Shown here: piece after piece, positions 33,441 to 46,663 of the stretch
Position numbering within the stretch: the first letter of the stretch is position 1
Layout of the letters: each line of letters starts with the position of its first letter
Assembly: GCA_034508935.3 (NCBI GenBank)
Contig: CM067443.1
Location: 52,498,784 to 52,562,783 of the forward strand
Reading direction: 5' to 3'
Source of the DNA: Berghia stephanieae
Lineage: Eukaryota > Mollusca > Gastropoda > Nudibranchia > Aeolidiidae
DNA: 64,000 bases
Translations under genes and position numbers: made by a program
The notes under the pieces: model-generated
Told to the model about the DNA's origin: nothing
Seen by the model: only the letters and a program-made list of their open reading frames with translations
Database searches by the model: none

Positions 33441-36400
33441 ATGTAAGCGGACTAGATTTAGTTATCTACTAGTCTAGTATATGACTTGCTAGTCTTAAGC
33501 CTAAGCGAAGTAAGTGACGTAAACATCGAGTTTTATGAACGTTTTCTAGTCTGATTAGCTAGAATCTTGCCTAGAAGTGGGCATTTTAAGAACGGTGATT
33601 AATTCAGCTATTTTGTGCTGGTAACATCAAGCTCTGATGCTTACAAGTACAATTCAATTCTATGACGATCTATCGAGTCAGTGAAAACTCTTCTACCTAA
33701 TGTACCCGGTGTTAATTGCCTTGCTTTAGAAAATAAAACAAGCCCAGCAGTACTAGATGCGGGCTTCGAATCCGAATCCGACCTAGTCGCACATTTTGAC
33801 CTAAAATCAGAGATCAATAATTCACAGATGGGACGTCTCGTATTTCCTTGAAAATTTCAGGGACTACAGATTTTCATTTCAATCATGTAACGAGTCGAAT
33901 AAAATCTAATAAATAGATAGAATAAAATTAAAAATGATAATTTTGTTATAAGACTAAGACTTTAGCAATGCGCGTAGCGAAATTGATTCTGTCAATATGA
34001 CAGAAATCGTAATTACAATATGCTTCTATGGAAAGAATTTAACTTTTAAAAAACGCACAAGAAAAAAAGACTGATGCAAACAAATACATGCGGGTGGTTA
34101 AATTTATAACTGCATGAAAACGATGGTTAACTGTGTCAAAATCTTTAAGACATTAAATTCATTAAAGTGTTGACAGGAGGCTAAGGAAAAAATCCCATTA
34201 AAATCAGGAAAGAAGCACACAACATGCAGTTTGAAGACTTTCAAAATTTATTGCTCATCACATTTGTTTATAAACATCTTATCATGCACAACAATTTATG
34301 TTCATGAAAAACATAATAAATAATCTTATGATATGTATGGAAACATCCACTCTCATATTAATGAGGTGAACGAGGGGACATAAAAATAACATAGTCGCAC
34401 TTTACATTCGATGGCAAGATTCGATTATAGATTATAAAAGAACACAATTATACTGAATGTTATGGTTGTTTTTATAATCCTTTTTGACATATCCTTTTGT
34501 GATATATTATGTCTTCCCTGATTATTTTTAACAATCAGATTAGACTTTATGAGTCGCCTTGTTTTGTATAGTTTTTGTTTGAAATTTGGAAACTGTATCA
34601 GGCACGGGTGTTTTTTGGAGGGAAATGGGGAGGGGGGGGGGGGGGGGGTTAAATTTGAATACGTAACTAAACTAAATTGCTGTTTTATAGAGGAAAATCC
34701 TGGAAAACCCGTCAGTAAAAGTAACATTTGTATGGAGCGTTATGACATAAGCTCAATTAAACCTATATTATATTATCTTAGTATGTAAATTCTTCTGTCT
34801 TAAAATGTTCTTCAACAGAAGAATTTGGAAGACATTGTGGATTTATCAGGACCTTAACCATTATTGTTCAAATATTCCACTGGAGACTTATATATAAGAT
34901 ATTTTCTATGGATTAGTCATTAAAAACATGTCAATTTTTACAGGCCAAAAATCTTTAATTTGAGTACCATTTGGGGACGTGTATATACGTTTTAAAAATT
35001 ACAAATATCAACAAGTCAGAAAAAACGAACAAACCAATAAGAACACAAAAATTAAAAGACGACATCAGAAAGTCCAATTGTATGTGGCCGCATCATCAAT
35101 TGTAATCCATAGCCTCAAACCGTTAATATGTCGGGGTGGATTAGATACTAAAAGTTTGCTATCGTAGTAAAAATTGTAAGACTTGGGTTAGGTTTTTATG
35201 TTTTGTTGAGGGGAATGAATATAATTTTTTAATGTGAAAAACTAGAATTTCACACTACTACTACTACTAGCCATTTAAAGTTGAAAAATCTCTAATTTTA
35301 TATCCAGTTTGCACTAAAATAATACCGTTTTGACGAGATCGATCACAATTACGTTGTTTAGATAAGTATAATATACATTCATGAAAGAACATCAGTGTAA
35401 TAAAATTGAACTTTACTGCTACACCGAGATGATTTTGAAATTGAGTTGATAAAATTCCGGTTATTTGTTTTTACGTTTCTGATTCATTGTTTGAAAAGTT
35501 AAAGGACCACGAGTTAAAGACATGATTAATTCTATTTTGTTCCAACATGTAATACAAAATTGCAATAGTATCGGTTAATCCCATTTTTAGTGAAGTCAAA
35601 CATTGCCAACATTAACTTAAAATTTTTACATTCTATATGTCTATACCTCAATCTCTAACCACCTTGAATCTATATTGTGACAAGAAAAATATACACCCTG
35701 GTAAAATAATAGGCGCATCCTGTAAAACGCTGCAACGCGGTCAATTTAATTGATAAAATAACCAAATTGAAATTTACTGGCTACACATTTTAAAAAATCC
35801 ATAAATTATATGTATGCGTGAAAATTGGAATTCGCAACTCAGGGAATGGGTGCATAAATTTCCAGCAAAATAAAGGAAGGTATTCTCAAATTGGCATTTT
35901 AAACCATAGATATGTTTTTTACTCTCAAGTTTCAATGATGTAGTCCTAAAATAAGAAAGTAATTGGAAATTTTCATGTTGCGCATTTTAATGCCATGCAG
36001 TTCTGATTTGGCTTGCTTGAAGTGTAAAATCAAAAATCGAAATTACTGCTCTGTACTGTTACTGTATTATACTTATAATACTCACATTTATACATTCATT
36101 TCAACAATTAGGACCAGAGTTTATTAATTTGCTCTTAATGCGGTGTGGTGAAGCAAAGTGCTGCTCATTATGTACGCCATTGTCTGCTGGTCATTTTTAT
36201 GAATAGTCTTAAAATTGTCAAAGTGTTGGTACACTGCAAGGAATAATTTTTTAATGCCAACTAAATCTGTTCATGACACAACCGGGTTTTGCTAATCAAT
36301 TTGAATGATCACAACATACTTTGCTGGTTTCATTTTAAGAAAATAATGCAAACAACCCCAATAATAGTCAACCCAAATTTAATGAAGTTGTTTTTTAAAG

Positions 36401-37148
36401 AAATATGTGGCCCGCGGTCAAAAATTATGTCATATGTCGGAATGAATCAATCCCCTAAAAGGGATTTTAGAATTGAATTGATCAGAAAAACGAGCATTTT
36501 TGCAATGTAAGAAATGGGTTTTAATCTCAACCATAACGAAGAGATATAAACTCAAAGTTTCATATTTATTTGAGGCTACAAATTCATTTTCTGCACCTCG
36601 TTCATCCTAAAATATTACCTTTTTGGGACGGTGGGTTTTCACAGTTTAACTGCCTTTTACAAAAATATGAGAAAAAGAGTATGAGTCAGATATGGGCTAA
36701 ATGGATGGAATAGCAAAATCACAATTCTGTCACAAATCCACGAAGCCCCCCAAATATCACAATAGTGTTCGAGTACTCAAGTCAATATTTCATATGAAAA
36801 CAATTAAGTACTTACGTCCAAAATAAGAATGTTCTCTTTTATAAAATGACAAAAGACGTATGAACTTGACGTCTCATTGGACAATTACTGTTCACGAAAT
36901 ATGGGGTCAATCTCACTGTGTCGTTATTTAAACAACTGTAGACTTTTATATCTTATAAACTTACAATTTCATAATCCGGCAGTTTTCACAAAGAATCGTA
37001 AAATTATTTGTTTGTGGGTGTAATTTAGCAATTAATCATTAAATAATAAATCCAGTAAAATATTGTTTAATTTGTTAATACTATTCCAATGCAAGGGTTA
37101 CTGATTGGATAGGATGAAACGTTTCACCGTCATTTCTGCGATATACTT
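33441..37148. other. Long AT-rich interval without a supported gene
   Basis: Apart from a 17-base G run at 34632-34648 and ordinary low-complexity patches, I see no exon, RNA gene or repeat shared with other parts of the window. Open frames are short and show no family motifs. Confidence 0.45.
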
Positions 37149-37167
37149 GGGGGGGGGGGGGGGGGGG
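37149..37167. repeat. Poly-G tract (19 bp)
   Basis: A pure G run just before the palindromic MITE. It is one of about fifteen G or C runs of 9-30 bp in the window. Confidence 0.97.
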
Positions 37168-37344
37168 AATGATGGTTTGATTTCGTCTCAGACCTGGCAC
37201 TTCTAAGTAAAAAAATCTCAGGTTTAACACTTTTTGACAAGGGGGGGGTTCTCATCAAATTCTATGGGTATGATATGAGGTGAAGGGTTTCTAACAAAAT
37301 TTTAATAAAACGAACGTGTACGTGATAAAGAGGTGTGTCGCACT

Positions 37345-37605
37345 GTCGTACTCTGAACAAAAAACAGCTCAACTCTTATTTAACATTTTGGTCAGAAAAC
37401 TCGTCCTTGAAATACCGATTGACTAAAATGACCCTCATCTTGTCAATAACTCCCAAATTTGGGACTTCCGCGAAGGACCGGATCTGGACGTTTTAGGCAA
37501 GATGAAGGGCGTTTTAATATATAGATATGTGAAGGACGAGTTTTCTGGCTAAAACGTTAAAATGAGTAGGGTTTTTTTTTTCAGAATATGGTAGCCACAG
37601 ATGAT
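37345..37605. mobile_element. Palindromic MITE, GCCGTACTCTG family, copy 1
   Basis: The left arm CTGTCGTACTCTGAAC, CAGAAAACTCGTCCTT, CCTCATCTTGTCAA is mirrored by CAAGATGAAGGGCG, AAGGACGAGTTTTCTGG and CAGAATATGG. It matches copies at 48968, 50203 and 58811. Confidence 0.7.
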
Positions 37606-38448
37606 GCATCTGCCAACAAATGCCAATGAAATCTCATTTTACAGCAATAAACATGCATCTTAAACATCTCACTCAACAAGCCACAAAATGTCACTCAACG
37701 CCTTATCAAACTTCAAACATGTTCGGCCAAAGTTCATCTTCGTGCATTCATTCATTGGTTTTTATTACTATGAAATATGAAAGAACATAAAAAGACATTT
37801 CAAAGAAGTAATTTAGTCTCATTCTTATTGAAGGAAATAGTAATGTCAAATATATTCTCCCATATGACACTTTTTAAAATTAAGGACATCCAAGCGTTTA
37901 AAAAAAATTAATACTCTAATAGTTAAAAATGATTCTTTGCGCTGTTTTCATGGTACATAGAAAGATAGATATTTTTTCAACAAATTCCACATAAATATGT
38001 CTTTTATGTATTTTTAAAATTACAATATTTCACTCAAGGACACAAATTTTAAAAGATATTTTAACAAATGCAGCCCAATTTGTTCAAAGGTAAAATAGGA
38101 GCACAGAAACACTTAGAGAAGAGGGAGGGGGGGGGGGGGGGGAGAAAAATTGCTTTAAATGTTTTTAAAATAGTCAGTGTTGTTGTTTTTTTAATTCTGA
38201 TGTTTAAAAAAATAATTAAGGTCTCATAAAACAAACTTCTAGATATTGAAGAAACAATTATACGTCACGTTTTGTTAAAAAGAAAAGAATAATATAAGAA
38301 ACGTCTATTCGTGGATTGAAATTTCAGGCTGTAATGCAAATAAAAATGGACTATTTTATGTGATACATGTTATTATGCTTGCTTACTTCTGGCGAGAATC
38401 ACAATTGTGTGGGATAATGATCGCGTTGGAAATGAGGGGGTAGGTGAA

Positions 38449-38605
38449 GATTGCTCCGTTAGTATAGCACTCGCCTTTCAAGCAAAGGTACTGATATCGG
38501 TCCTGAATGTAGTCAGTGATTATTCTTATTTTTCCCTTTCCTCTCAAAAGGGATTACGTGAGTAGGTAAGTAGCCTACTTTGCGATAAACTGCCAACCGA
38601 TTCAA
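38449..38605 (+). repeat. tRNA-derived SINE, family 4, diverged copy
   Basis: A tRNA-like head TCCGTTAGTATAGCACTCGC, then TTTCAAGCAAAGGTACTGA and a box-B-like stretch, followed by AGTCAGTGATTATT and CCTACTTTGCGATAAACT, as in family 4. Confidence 0.6.
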
Positions 38606-38834
38606 ATGCAGGTAGCAAATTGTTAAATTCCATTTAAAGCCACACAAAAAACAAGATGAATTTTGGCTTTGTAGACTCTGGAGCACAAGAGAAAATGGGG
38701 AGAAAAGATTACATAATTACACTTTGTTGTTTTAAAGAAATCGGCTACTAAACTATTATTATCATCGCCAAAAGTACATAATATACTCCTGTTCTTCGTT
38801 GCCATTCACAAACTATCCATAGGAACATTTTGAT

Positions 38835-38840
38835 TTTATT
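38835..38840 (-). promoter_or_regulatory. Possible poly(A) signal of the membrane-protein gene
   Basis: AATAAA on the minus strand, about 300 nt after the stop at 39135. Its position is plausible, but such hexamers are frequent in this AT-rich DNA. Confidence 0.25.
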
Positions 38841-39134
38841 TTACAAATATTAAGAAGTTGACCGGAAAGACCGCGCTTGCTTATTCTTTAATCAAATCAT
38901 AAGTAACAAAATTATTTATATTATATACACATGCCTTTGTAAGTATTCTGTAATTTTTGTCCTGCCAATTTCATTACAAGGCTAAATCATTTCATAGTGT
39001 TCAGGGCAATCATGCAAAAATGGAAAGCTTTTAGTAACATTCCTCAGATGGGTAAGCATGTCACACGTCAGGCAGTACAGGTTAGAAATAACCTTAACGT
39101 TATAACTGTTATAATACAATATCTAACACTGTGA

Positions 39135-41275
39135 TCATACTTGGCTGCACAATCCCTGTCCGTGGTCAGACTCGTTGGAAGATGTGTCTTGAGACGAGGT
39201 AAGGGAAAAGTTGGCCGAGTCGCGTCTCCCAATCTCATTTTTCTTTCCCCCTAATTTTACCATCAGCTGACGTGGGTGTTGTGGTGGATGTTGGGGATGA
39301 TGAGGATGATGATGATTATTATGAGATTGATGTTGTTGATGATAATGGCCGGTTTTATCACCTACCACTACGTCTTCTCTTGGTCTTCTTCGAATACGTC
39401 CTAGCTGAGCATCCTCCAGTACTGTAGGAAGCCCAGAGTCGGACGATTCAATCGTACTATTAGCTATATGGACGGACTGACCCTCGTCGCTGGAAAGACT
39501 TTGATGTTTAAGGCTTGAGTCGTTGATATGGTTTAATTGTTCATTCTGGTGTGGGTAATGATAATGATTATGCTGCTGGGGATTGTTATGGTGGAGATGA
39601 TTTTCTGATATATGTTCATCTGAATTAGGATATATTTTAATTTCTTCTCCGTTTTCTAACTGTTCGCAGTGGTTGATATTATTGCTGCTAGGATTAGTGA
39701 GGTGCTCGTCGTAGGTGTGATAGCGTTCCATCATGTGCTTCTCACGCTCTTTGAAATTGCTGGCCGCCAGGGAAGATTCCCGAACTCTGTCTCTGAAAGA
39801 TGACATGAGAGTCGGCAGTGGCTCCATCGGAGGGATGTCCGCGGTACTGTCGAAGTCGTCGCATGTCGAAGCAGTGTTAGTTTCAGACGCATACATTTCA
39901 CCACACTTGCCACGTAAACTGTGTCTGTACTCGCTATTTAAAGGATTTTCACAATGATCACTGTATCTCCGCGTTGCTACAGTGGGTTGACTAGAATCTC
40001 TAAGCGTTATATTGGAGCAAGACGCGGCATTTGACTGATTGTGAATATCAGCCGTGACGTTTACATGGCTCACCTCCGGTGTTCTTTCTCTATTGTGATG
40101 GCTGACTCTACGATTCAAACTTCCGAATGTTGGAGGCGGCATCGTTGGCTCTTCTTCAAAACTTCCTGAATGTCTGGAGCGGTCGTTAAACGTTACCCTT
40201 GCCCCAGCACCACGCCTTCCTTTGGACCTTTTCAATGAAGATGAATCAATCATCTGTGTGCCGTGGGGATCTCTAACAATCTGGGACGATGTCAAATTAG
40301 ATTGATCAGACTCCTCTGTTCCAACATCCGACGGACAAGAGCTGCCACCACCATTTACATTGGGATCTAAACTTCTATTCTGGCTGTTGCTCAGACGTTT
40401 TAACCTGTTAAGACTGCCGCTGTCTATAGAGTCGCCACGTCCGTTAGAATGAAGCTGCATCATGTTTCCATCCATCGGTAACGATTTCATTTGTTGAAGA
40501 GTTACGTAATCTAAAATTCTAAACTTCCATTTTTGTTTGACAGTAAGTCCGAACCATAATAAGACCCATGTTACCATGTAGCATACTTCACAAATGACAG
40601 CCGAGACCATCAGCTCGTCGCTAGTCACTCTCATCAAATGTACCATGTCGTAGATCAGAGGCCCTTTAAAGATGGCAAAGGCCACCAGAGCACCCATAGC
40701 ACACGAATGAGGTATGTAGCCCTGGCAACCACTGTTGACGATAACAGTTCGTTTCGTGTAAGTATCAGTTGCATGGCTGCGTTCCACTATTTTAGATTTT
40801 TCATGAAAATAATGTGATCCGTATTCGAATACAGTTATTGTTGACAGGAGAAGAATTGCACCACTTATAAGATACAGCGTCAAATCAACGCCACAGCTCA
40901 CCGATAAGCTGACGTTTAGGAAAATCTTCTGGTTGTAGCAAACGCAATATAATGTTGCAAAGCTGTTAAATCCGAAAATAGAATTTAGCGCCATAGACAG
41001 AAGTTGGAATGCAAAAATTAAGGCGAGAGCTTTGTTGGTGTACCAGAAAACCGAGGCATATCGAACCAGAAAGCAAGCCATGGCGATGCAAAAATGGACG
41101 AAAGCAATGCTGACGCTGATACGGTCTCCCCAGCCGCCAGAGGTAGATCTTTTAGAGGGAAGTTCGAAATGAGTAGCGTTTGGATGAATAGTCAGGTTGA
41201 CACTGCTCTTGATGTTGCTCATCATAGATCGTTCATCAGGAAACAGGAAATCCAGCTCGCTTTCCCATGCAATGT
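39135..41275 (-). CDS. Multi-pass membrane protein resembling Tincar, C-terminal exon
   Basis: One long exon is open from an acceptor (minus strand ATCAATTTTTCAG) at 41275 to TGA at 39135. The first 50 nt (IAWESELDFLFPDERS after a split codon) precede the first Met and belong to the protein, so that Met is not the true start. From that Met there are 696 residues. Five hydrophobic segments lie at about 35-62, 66-92, 113-136, 175-198 and 204-229, with three N-glycosylation sequons (10, 16, 104) before or between them. A long polar tail follows: the juxtamembrane KQKWKFRILDYV, a GARVTFND motif, Ser-rich blocks, a His-rich run at 628-651, and RRDSANFSLTSSQDTSSNESD near the end. The pattern recalls insect Tincar, an eight-span membrane protein of heart and eye development; this is from memory and unverified. 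The remaining membrane spans must lie in upstream exons at higher coordinates. The exon itself is certainly coding. Confidence 0.8.
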
Positions 41276-41396
41276 CTGAAAAATTGATGAAAAATAAATA
41301 CCATGATGAGAATAATTTTGTAAATGATAATCATACAGAGATAGTTAATAAAAATGTATTTATGAGAGATGTCAAACACACATTGTAATCTAAAGT

Positions 41397-43534
41397 ACAT
41401 GTAATTTGAGCACTGCATTAGGGTCATAATGGTGTCCGTAGGTGGTCATTAATGCTCGTGTTTTATTAAATCACCCTCTTTAAACTCCAACAAATCGTGA
41501 TAACTATCTCTCAAACATTAAGTCGGAGAGTGGAACAATCATTCATCCAGAGATTCTTTCATCATCTGTAAGATGGCAAGCAGCTTCAAATGATTGCACT
41601 ACAATGTTATGACGACCTTAGTTCCGAAACCGTTCCGTTCTGAACCCTTCCAGTGCGTCTCTGTGAATTGCTCAACCAGATACTATGCGAACTCTAACCG
41701 TTCCCACGACGAGAGCAAGTAGAAGACACCGTCAATAAGTTGCCATTGACGCAGAGTGGTTGCCATAAGACAGGTCCTGATATGATCAGAAGGCTGTTAC
41801 TCAGACATAGCTGGCTTCACTCGCAATCAATTGCTTTAGTGAGGTGGTTTCTTTAAATGTTTTTATTTTATCAAATTTGTTTGATTTTATTTTTGACGCA
41901 TATCATTTACATCATTCTGACAGCCTTGGCTTTGATATCCAATTGCGCATTTCATCAATTCAAAAGTCAATTGAATTAATTGCATTTCTAACGGCAGTTA
42001 GATTCTCTCTAATATTCTTCTCTTAAGACTAGAGCCAAAACGTTGCTCTTAATAAAATGCCCAATAGATTAAAAGGCAACACGGATCTAATTTTGTTCAC
42101 ATTCCTGACGTTTTGTAATACGTAGCTAAAATATAGCTTATTATTATAATACTTTTACGAGTGCATAATATTTTGATCACTTTTCAATATTATATTCTCT
42201 TTTGTAGAGATAGAAAATCAGTTGCAAGGATAGTTTTCAAGACAAAAAAAAGGAAAAGAACTGGACTGAGATCAGGATAGTCTGTCACACCAAATGATTT
42301 AGCAGTCAAATGTACGAAGAGATGTATTAACCCTTCAAGGGCGATGATGTTCATTAAAAAAAAAAAAACCCAAAAAACTCTTGTGTCAATAGCTTTCAGG
42401 TTTCACCAAGAGAGCATTAACAATTAAGTGATTCTGACTTCAACGAAGTCCAACATTACATCGATTTTACTGATCTATAGAATAAAATCGTTAACCCTGA
42501 TGTGATATTCAGATAAATTATGGTAGAATATAATATTATGATTGAAGGAAAAAAGAAAAAAAAACACAAAAAAGATTGGTTTCGCTGTTAATGGGTTAAA
42601 ATCGAAATGAGTTTTGGGTGCCCGTCCTGCCCATTCGCCCACTGGCCAAGAGACTGACATACATAAACAATCAAAACATTACTACAAATAGCAATTACTG
42701 TATTTCCTTGAGAAGGGTAAGTCGGTGTAGATATACGATAAAATAACTTAGACCAACTTCTTTGTAATGAAGTTCCAGGTAAAACATTCCACTAATAAAC
42801 TCCCGACTTGAACTAGGTGGAATGTTTGAGATACTATTTTAGGATATAGAGAAATGTAATGTTATGAGGACTACTACTTTTTATGTCCTCACTTTTTTAC
42901 GTATTTATCTGTCATATTTAATCCAGGACTGCCGAGTTAAAGCTCTAAAAACTCGTAGTTTTCAGCGACGAGAAAAGAACAAACTGTGACTAGCTCTAAA
43001 ATTTCCAGTTTGTCCTCAAAAAAAATAATTAAGTAATGCATCAAATCTTTAAAACAAGCGCTCTGGCACTAAGACTTTTATTTTATTTTCACAATGTTTA
43101 TTGAATAGAGAAATGCAGTTTCAGCTAGGGGCCAGCGTGGCTCAGCGGTACGGTTTTTGCTTCGTACCCAAAAGGTACCGAGTTCAACAACCCGCCTCGT
43201 TGTGTGGCCTTGAGCAAGTCATCTAGCCCTAAGTTCACTTTGCGGCGCTGCACTGCGTCTGACGCCTGGGTTATTGCAGTCGTCCCTTGGAATAGACCCC
43301 CATTGCAGGCAGATCTCCATTTGACATGTTCCACTGATAAGGAATAATACGGGTCGTGAGTTCCATGCGGTAGATCAGCACATTCCCCTGGGGACATCAT
43401 GGATGGGTGGTAGGTTGGTGCCAGATCTTAACTGATTGCCCCTTGGCTGATCTGGGAATAGATTATCACCATATCGCTATTTTATAATCTGCTAGTTACC
43501 GAGGACTCATAACGGATAACAAGCGAAAGACTTG
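41397..43534. repeat. Tandem duplication, first copy (with 1.3-kb internal deletion)
   Basis: 41397-43298 matches 43539-45435 almost base for base (net length difference about 5 bp, a few substitutions). 43302-43534 matches 46768-47001. The 1.3 kb that separates these two blocks in the second copy (45436-46767) is absent here. The deletion junction cuts through the SINE at 43128, right after AATAGACC. Confidence 0.93.
43128..43298 (+). repeat. tRNA-derived SINE, family 1 (truncated by the deletion)
   Basis: GGGGCCAGCGTGGCTCAGCG, box B in GAGTTCAACAACCCGCC, GGCCTTGAGCAAGTCATC and GGCGCTGCACTGCGTCTGA are present. The 3-prime GATGAATAAAG end is lost at the deletion joint. Confidence 0.88.
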
Positions 43535-45264
43535 TAAGACATGTAATTTGAGCACTGCATTAGGGTCGTAATGGTGTCCGTAGGTGGTCATTAATGCTCG
43601 TGTTTTATTAAATCACCCTCTTTAAACTCCAACAAATCGTGATAACTATCTCTCAAACATTAAGTCGGAGAGTGGAACAATCATTCATCCAGAGATTCTT
43701 TCATCATCTGTAAGATGGCAAGCAGCTTCAAATGATTGCACTACAATGTTATGACGACCTTAGTTCCGAAACCGTTCCGTTCTGAACCCTTCCAGTGCGT
43801 CTCTGTGAATTGCTCAACCAGATACTATGCGAACTCTAACCGTTCCCACGACGAGAGCAAGTAGAAGACACCGTCAATAAGTTGCCATTGACGCAGAGTG
43901 GTTGCCATAAGACAGGTCCTGATATGATCAGAAGGCTGTTACTCAGACATAGCTGGCTTCACTCGCAATCAATTGCTTTAGTGAGGTGGTTTCTTTAAAT
44001 GTTTTTATTTTATCAAATTTGTTTGATTTTATTTTTGACGCATATCATTTACATCATTCTGACAGCCTTGGCTTGATATCCAACTGCGCATTTCATCAAT
44101 TCAAAAGTCAATTGAATTAATTGCATTTCTAACGGCAGTTAGATTCTCTCTAATATTCTTCTCTTAAGACTAGAGCCAAAACGTTGCTCTTAATAAAATG
44201 CCCAATAGATTAAAAGGCAACACGGATCTAATTTTGTTCACATTCCTGACGTTTTGTAATACGTAGCTAAAATATAGCTTATTATTATAATACTTTTACG
44301 AGTGCATAATATTTTGATCACTTTTCAATATTATATTCTCTTTTGTAGAGATAGAAAATCAGTTGCAAGGATAGTTTTCAAGACAAAAAAAAGGAAAAGA
44401 ACTGGACTGAGATCAGGATAGTCTGTCACACCAAATGATTTAGCAGTCAAATGTACGAAGAGATGTATTAACCCTTCAAGGGCGATGATGTTCATTAAAA
44501 AAAAAACCCCAAAAAACTCTTGTGTCAATAGCTTTCAGGTTTCACCAAGAGAGCATTAACAATTAAGTGATTCTGACTTCAACGAAGTCCAACATTACAT
44601 CGATTTTACTGATCTATAGAATAAAATCGTTAACCCTGATGTGATATTCAGATAAATTATGGTAGAATATAATATTATGATTGAAGGAAAAAGAAAAAAA
44701 AACAAAAAAAGATTGGTTTCGCTGTTAATGGGTTAAAATCGAAATGATTTTTGGGTGCCCTTCCTGCCCATTCGCCCACTGGCCATGAGACTGACATACA
44801 TAAACAATCAAAACATTACTACAAATAGCAATTACTGTATTTCCTTGAGAAGGGTAAGTCGGTGTAGATATACGATAAAATAACTTAGACCAACTTCTTT
44901 GTAATGAAGTTCCAGGTAAAACATTCCACTAATAAACTCCCGACTTGAACTAGGTGGAATGTTTGAGATACTATTTTAGGATATAGAGAAATGTAATGTT
45001 ATGAGGACTACTACTTTTTATGTCCTCACTTTTTTACGTATTTATCTGTCATATTTAATCCAGGACTGCCGAGTTAAAGCTCTAAAAACTCGTAGTTTTC
45101 AGCGACGAGAAAAGAACAAACTGTGACTAGCTCTAAAATTTCCAGTTTGTCCTCAAAAAAAAAAATTAAGTAATGCATCAAATCTTTAAAACAAGCGCTC
45201 TGGCACTAAGACTTTTATTTTATTTTCACAATGTTTATTGAATAGAGAAATGCAGTTTCAGCTA

Positions 45265-45468
45265 GGGGCCAGCGTGGCTCAGCGGTACGGTTTTTGCTTC
45301 GTACCCAAAAGGTACCGAGTTCAACAACCCGCCTCGTTGTGTGGCCTTGAGCAAGTCATCTAGACCTAAGTTCACTTTGCGGCGCTGCACTGCGTCTGAC
45401 GCCTGGGTTATTGCAGTCGTCCCTTGGAATAGACCTTCTTGGGGATGAATAAAGAAATTTTATTTACT
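45265..45468 (+). repeat. tRNA-derived SINE, family 1 (duplicate copy, complete end)
   Basis: Same as 43128-43298, but continuing to GGGGATGAATAAAGAAATTT and a TTATTATTATT tail. The tail shows how this family can seed TTA microsatellites. Confidence 0.9.
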
Positions 45469-45614
45469 TATTATTATTATTAATCCGTACCTTTTCTAAT
45501 GTATCGTTATAATAGGCAGATCTGATTAAATCAACACCATAATTGTACAGCTTTCTGGTAAAGCAGTTGATTTAATTGGGACATGGACCCTTATAAAACG
45601 AAACTTGATTTTGT

Positions 45615-45907
45615 TTAAAAGCTTGAGCTTTTATATAGTGCAATATCCACTAAACGTGCTCAGTCCCTCGCCAACAGCAACACTTAGCATGTAGGACGAG
45701 ACGTGACTGATGCCTGTTAGGCTAAATTTCAATTATTTATTTTTCCGACAGAGTCAATGCTGTTAACGGCCGGACGCTCATTTTACACCTGAGTTCGGGG
45801 AGCGAATGTGAGTAAAGAGACTTTTCCAAAGACTCAACCACGCGTCGCTCAAAGCGGGACTCGAATCCAAGACCTTCCGACTCAATTGTCATACTTCAAG
45901 ACCACAT
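45615..45907 (-). repeat. tRNA-derived SINE, family 3, copy 1
   Basis: The head is at the right (minus strand CTATGTGGTCTTGAAGTATG, box B in GGTCTTGGATTCGAGTCCC). The body runs leftward through GAGTGTAAAATGAGCGTCC, GGCCGTTAACAGCATTGAC, CATGCTAAGTGTTGCTGTT and GAGCACGTTTAGTGGATATT, ending AAGCTCAAGCTTTTAAAC. Confidence 0.82.
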
Positions 45908-46354
45908 AGAAAAGAAAGACACACAAAAGAAAAAGAGAGGGAGAAAAAAACAACTCCCAATAGACAGACAAGCTTAAAAGTAAACGTGTTTTCTTATTTG
46001 AATTTAGATGACTATGTTTCTTTCGTTAGATTCGTTATTATTTAATTTGAGATCACTCTGTAAAACATTAATTTTACAAACATTTTAAATAATATTATTG
46101 TCGGCTCTTAATCTTACGTTTAGGAGTATGACCTTAGAAAAAGAGTAGTTAATTTGTCAAATCCAATGCAGTATAGTTAAGAAGCATAAGTACATACTTC
46201 GCTTCTAATAATATTCTAATAAACGTGTAATTGTTCAATTGAAAAATAGCCATCGTGTCTCAAAAGGAATGTCTTCTTGATATCCAAACAGTCACGATAT
46301 ATAACAGTCTCCTGACTAAACAAAAAAGTCACAGACAGGTAGAGAGAGATAGAT

Positions 46355-46362
46355 AGATAGAT

Positions 46363-46415
<53 letters not shown>

Positions 46416-46461
46416 GAGAGATGTCGAAAGACATGTACGAAGACGCATAAACACACACAAA

Positions 46462-46504
<43 letters not shown>

Positions 46505-46616
46505 TACATTTAGAATGTGTGAGGGAGAAAGTGAAAGAGAGGAAGGAAGTTGGAGGATAATGTTTGTGTGTGTCTGTTTGTATCTATGTGTGTGTGTGCG
46601 TGCTTGCGCGCGAGCG

Positions 46617-46655
<39 letters not shown>
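46355..46655. repeat. Compound GA / CA / TG microsatellites
   Basis: (GA)n about 46365-46424, (CA)n about 46453-46500, then GT/TG-rich 46561-46655. CA followed by TG forms an inverted pair. It lies in the 1.3 kb deleted from the first duplication copy. Confidence 0.93.
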
Positions 46656-46663
<8 letters not shown>

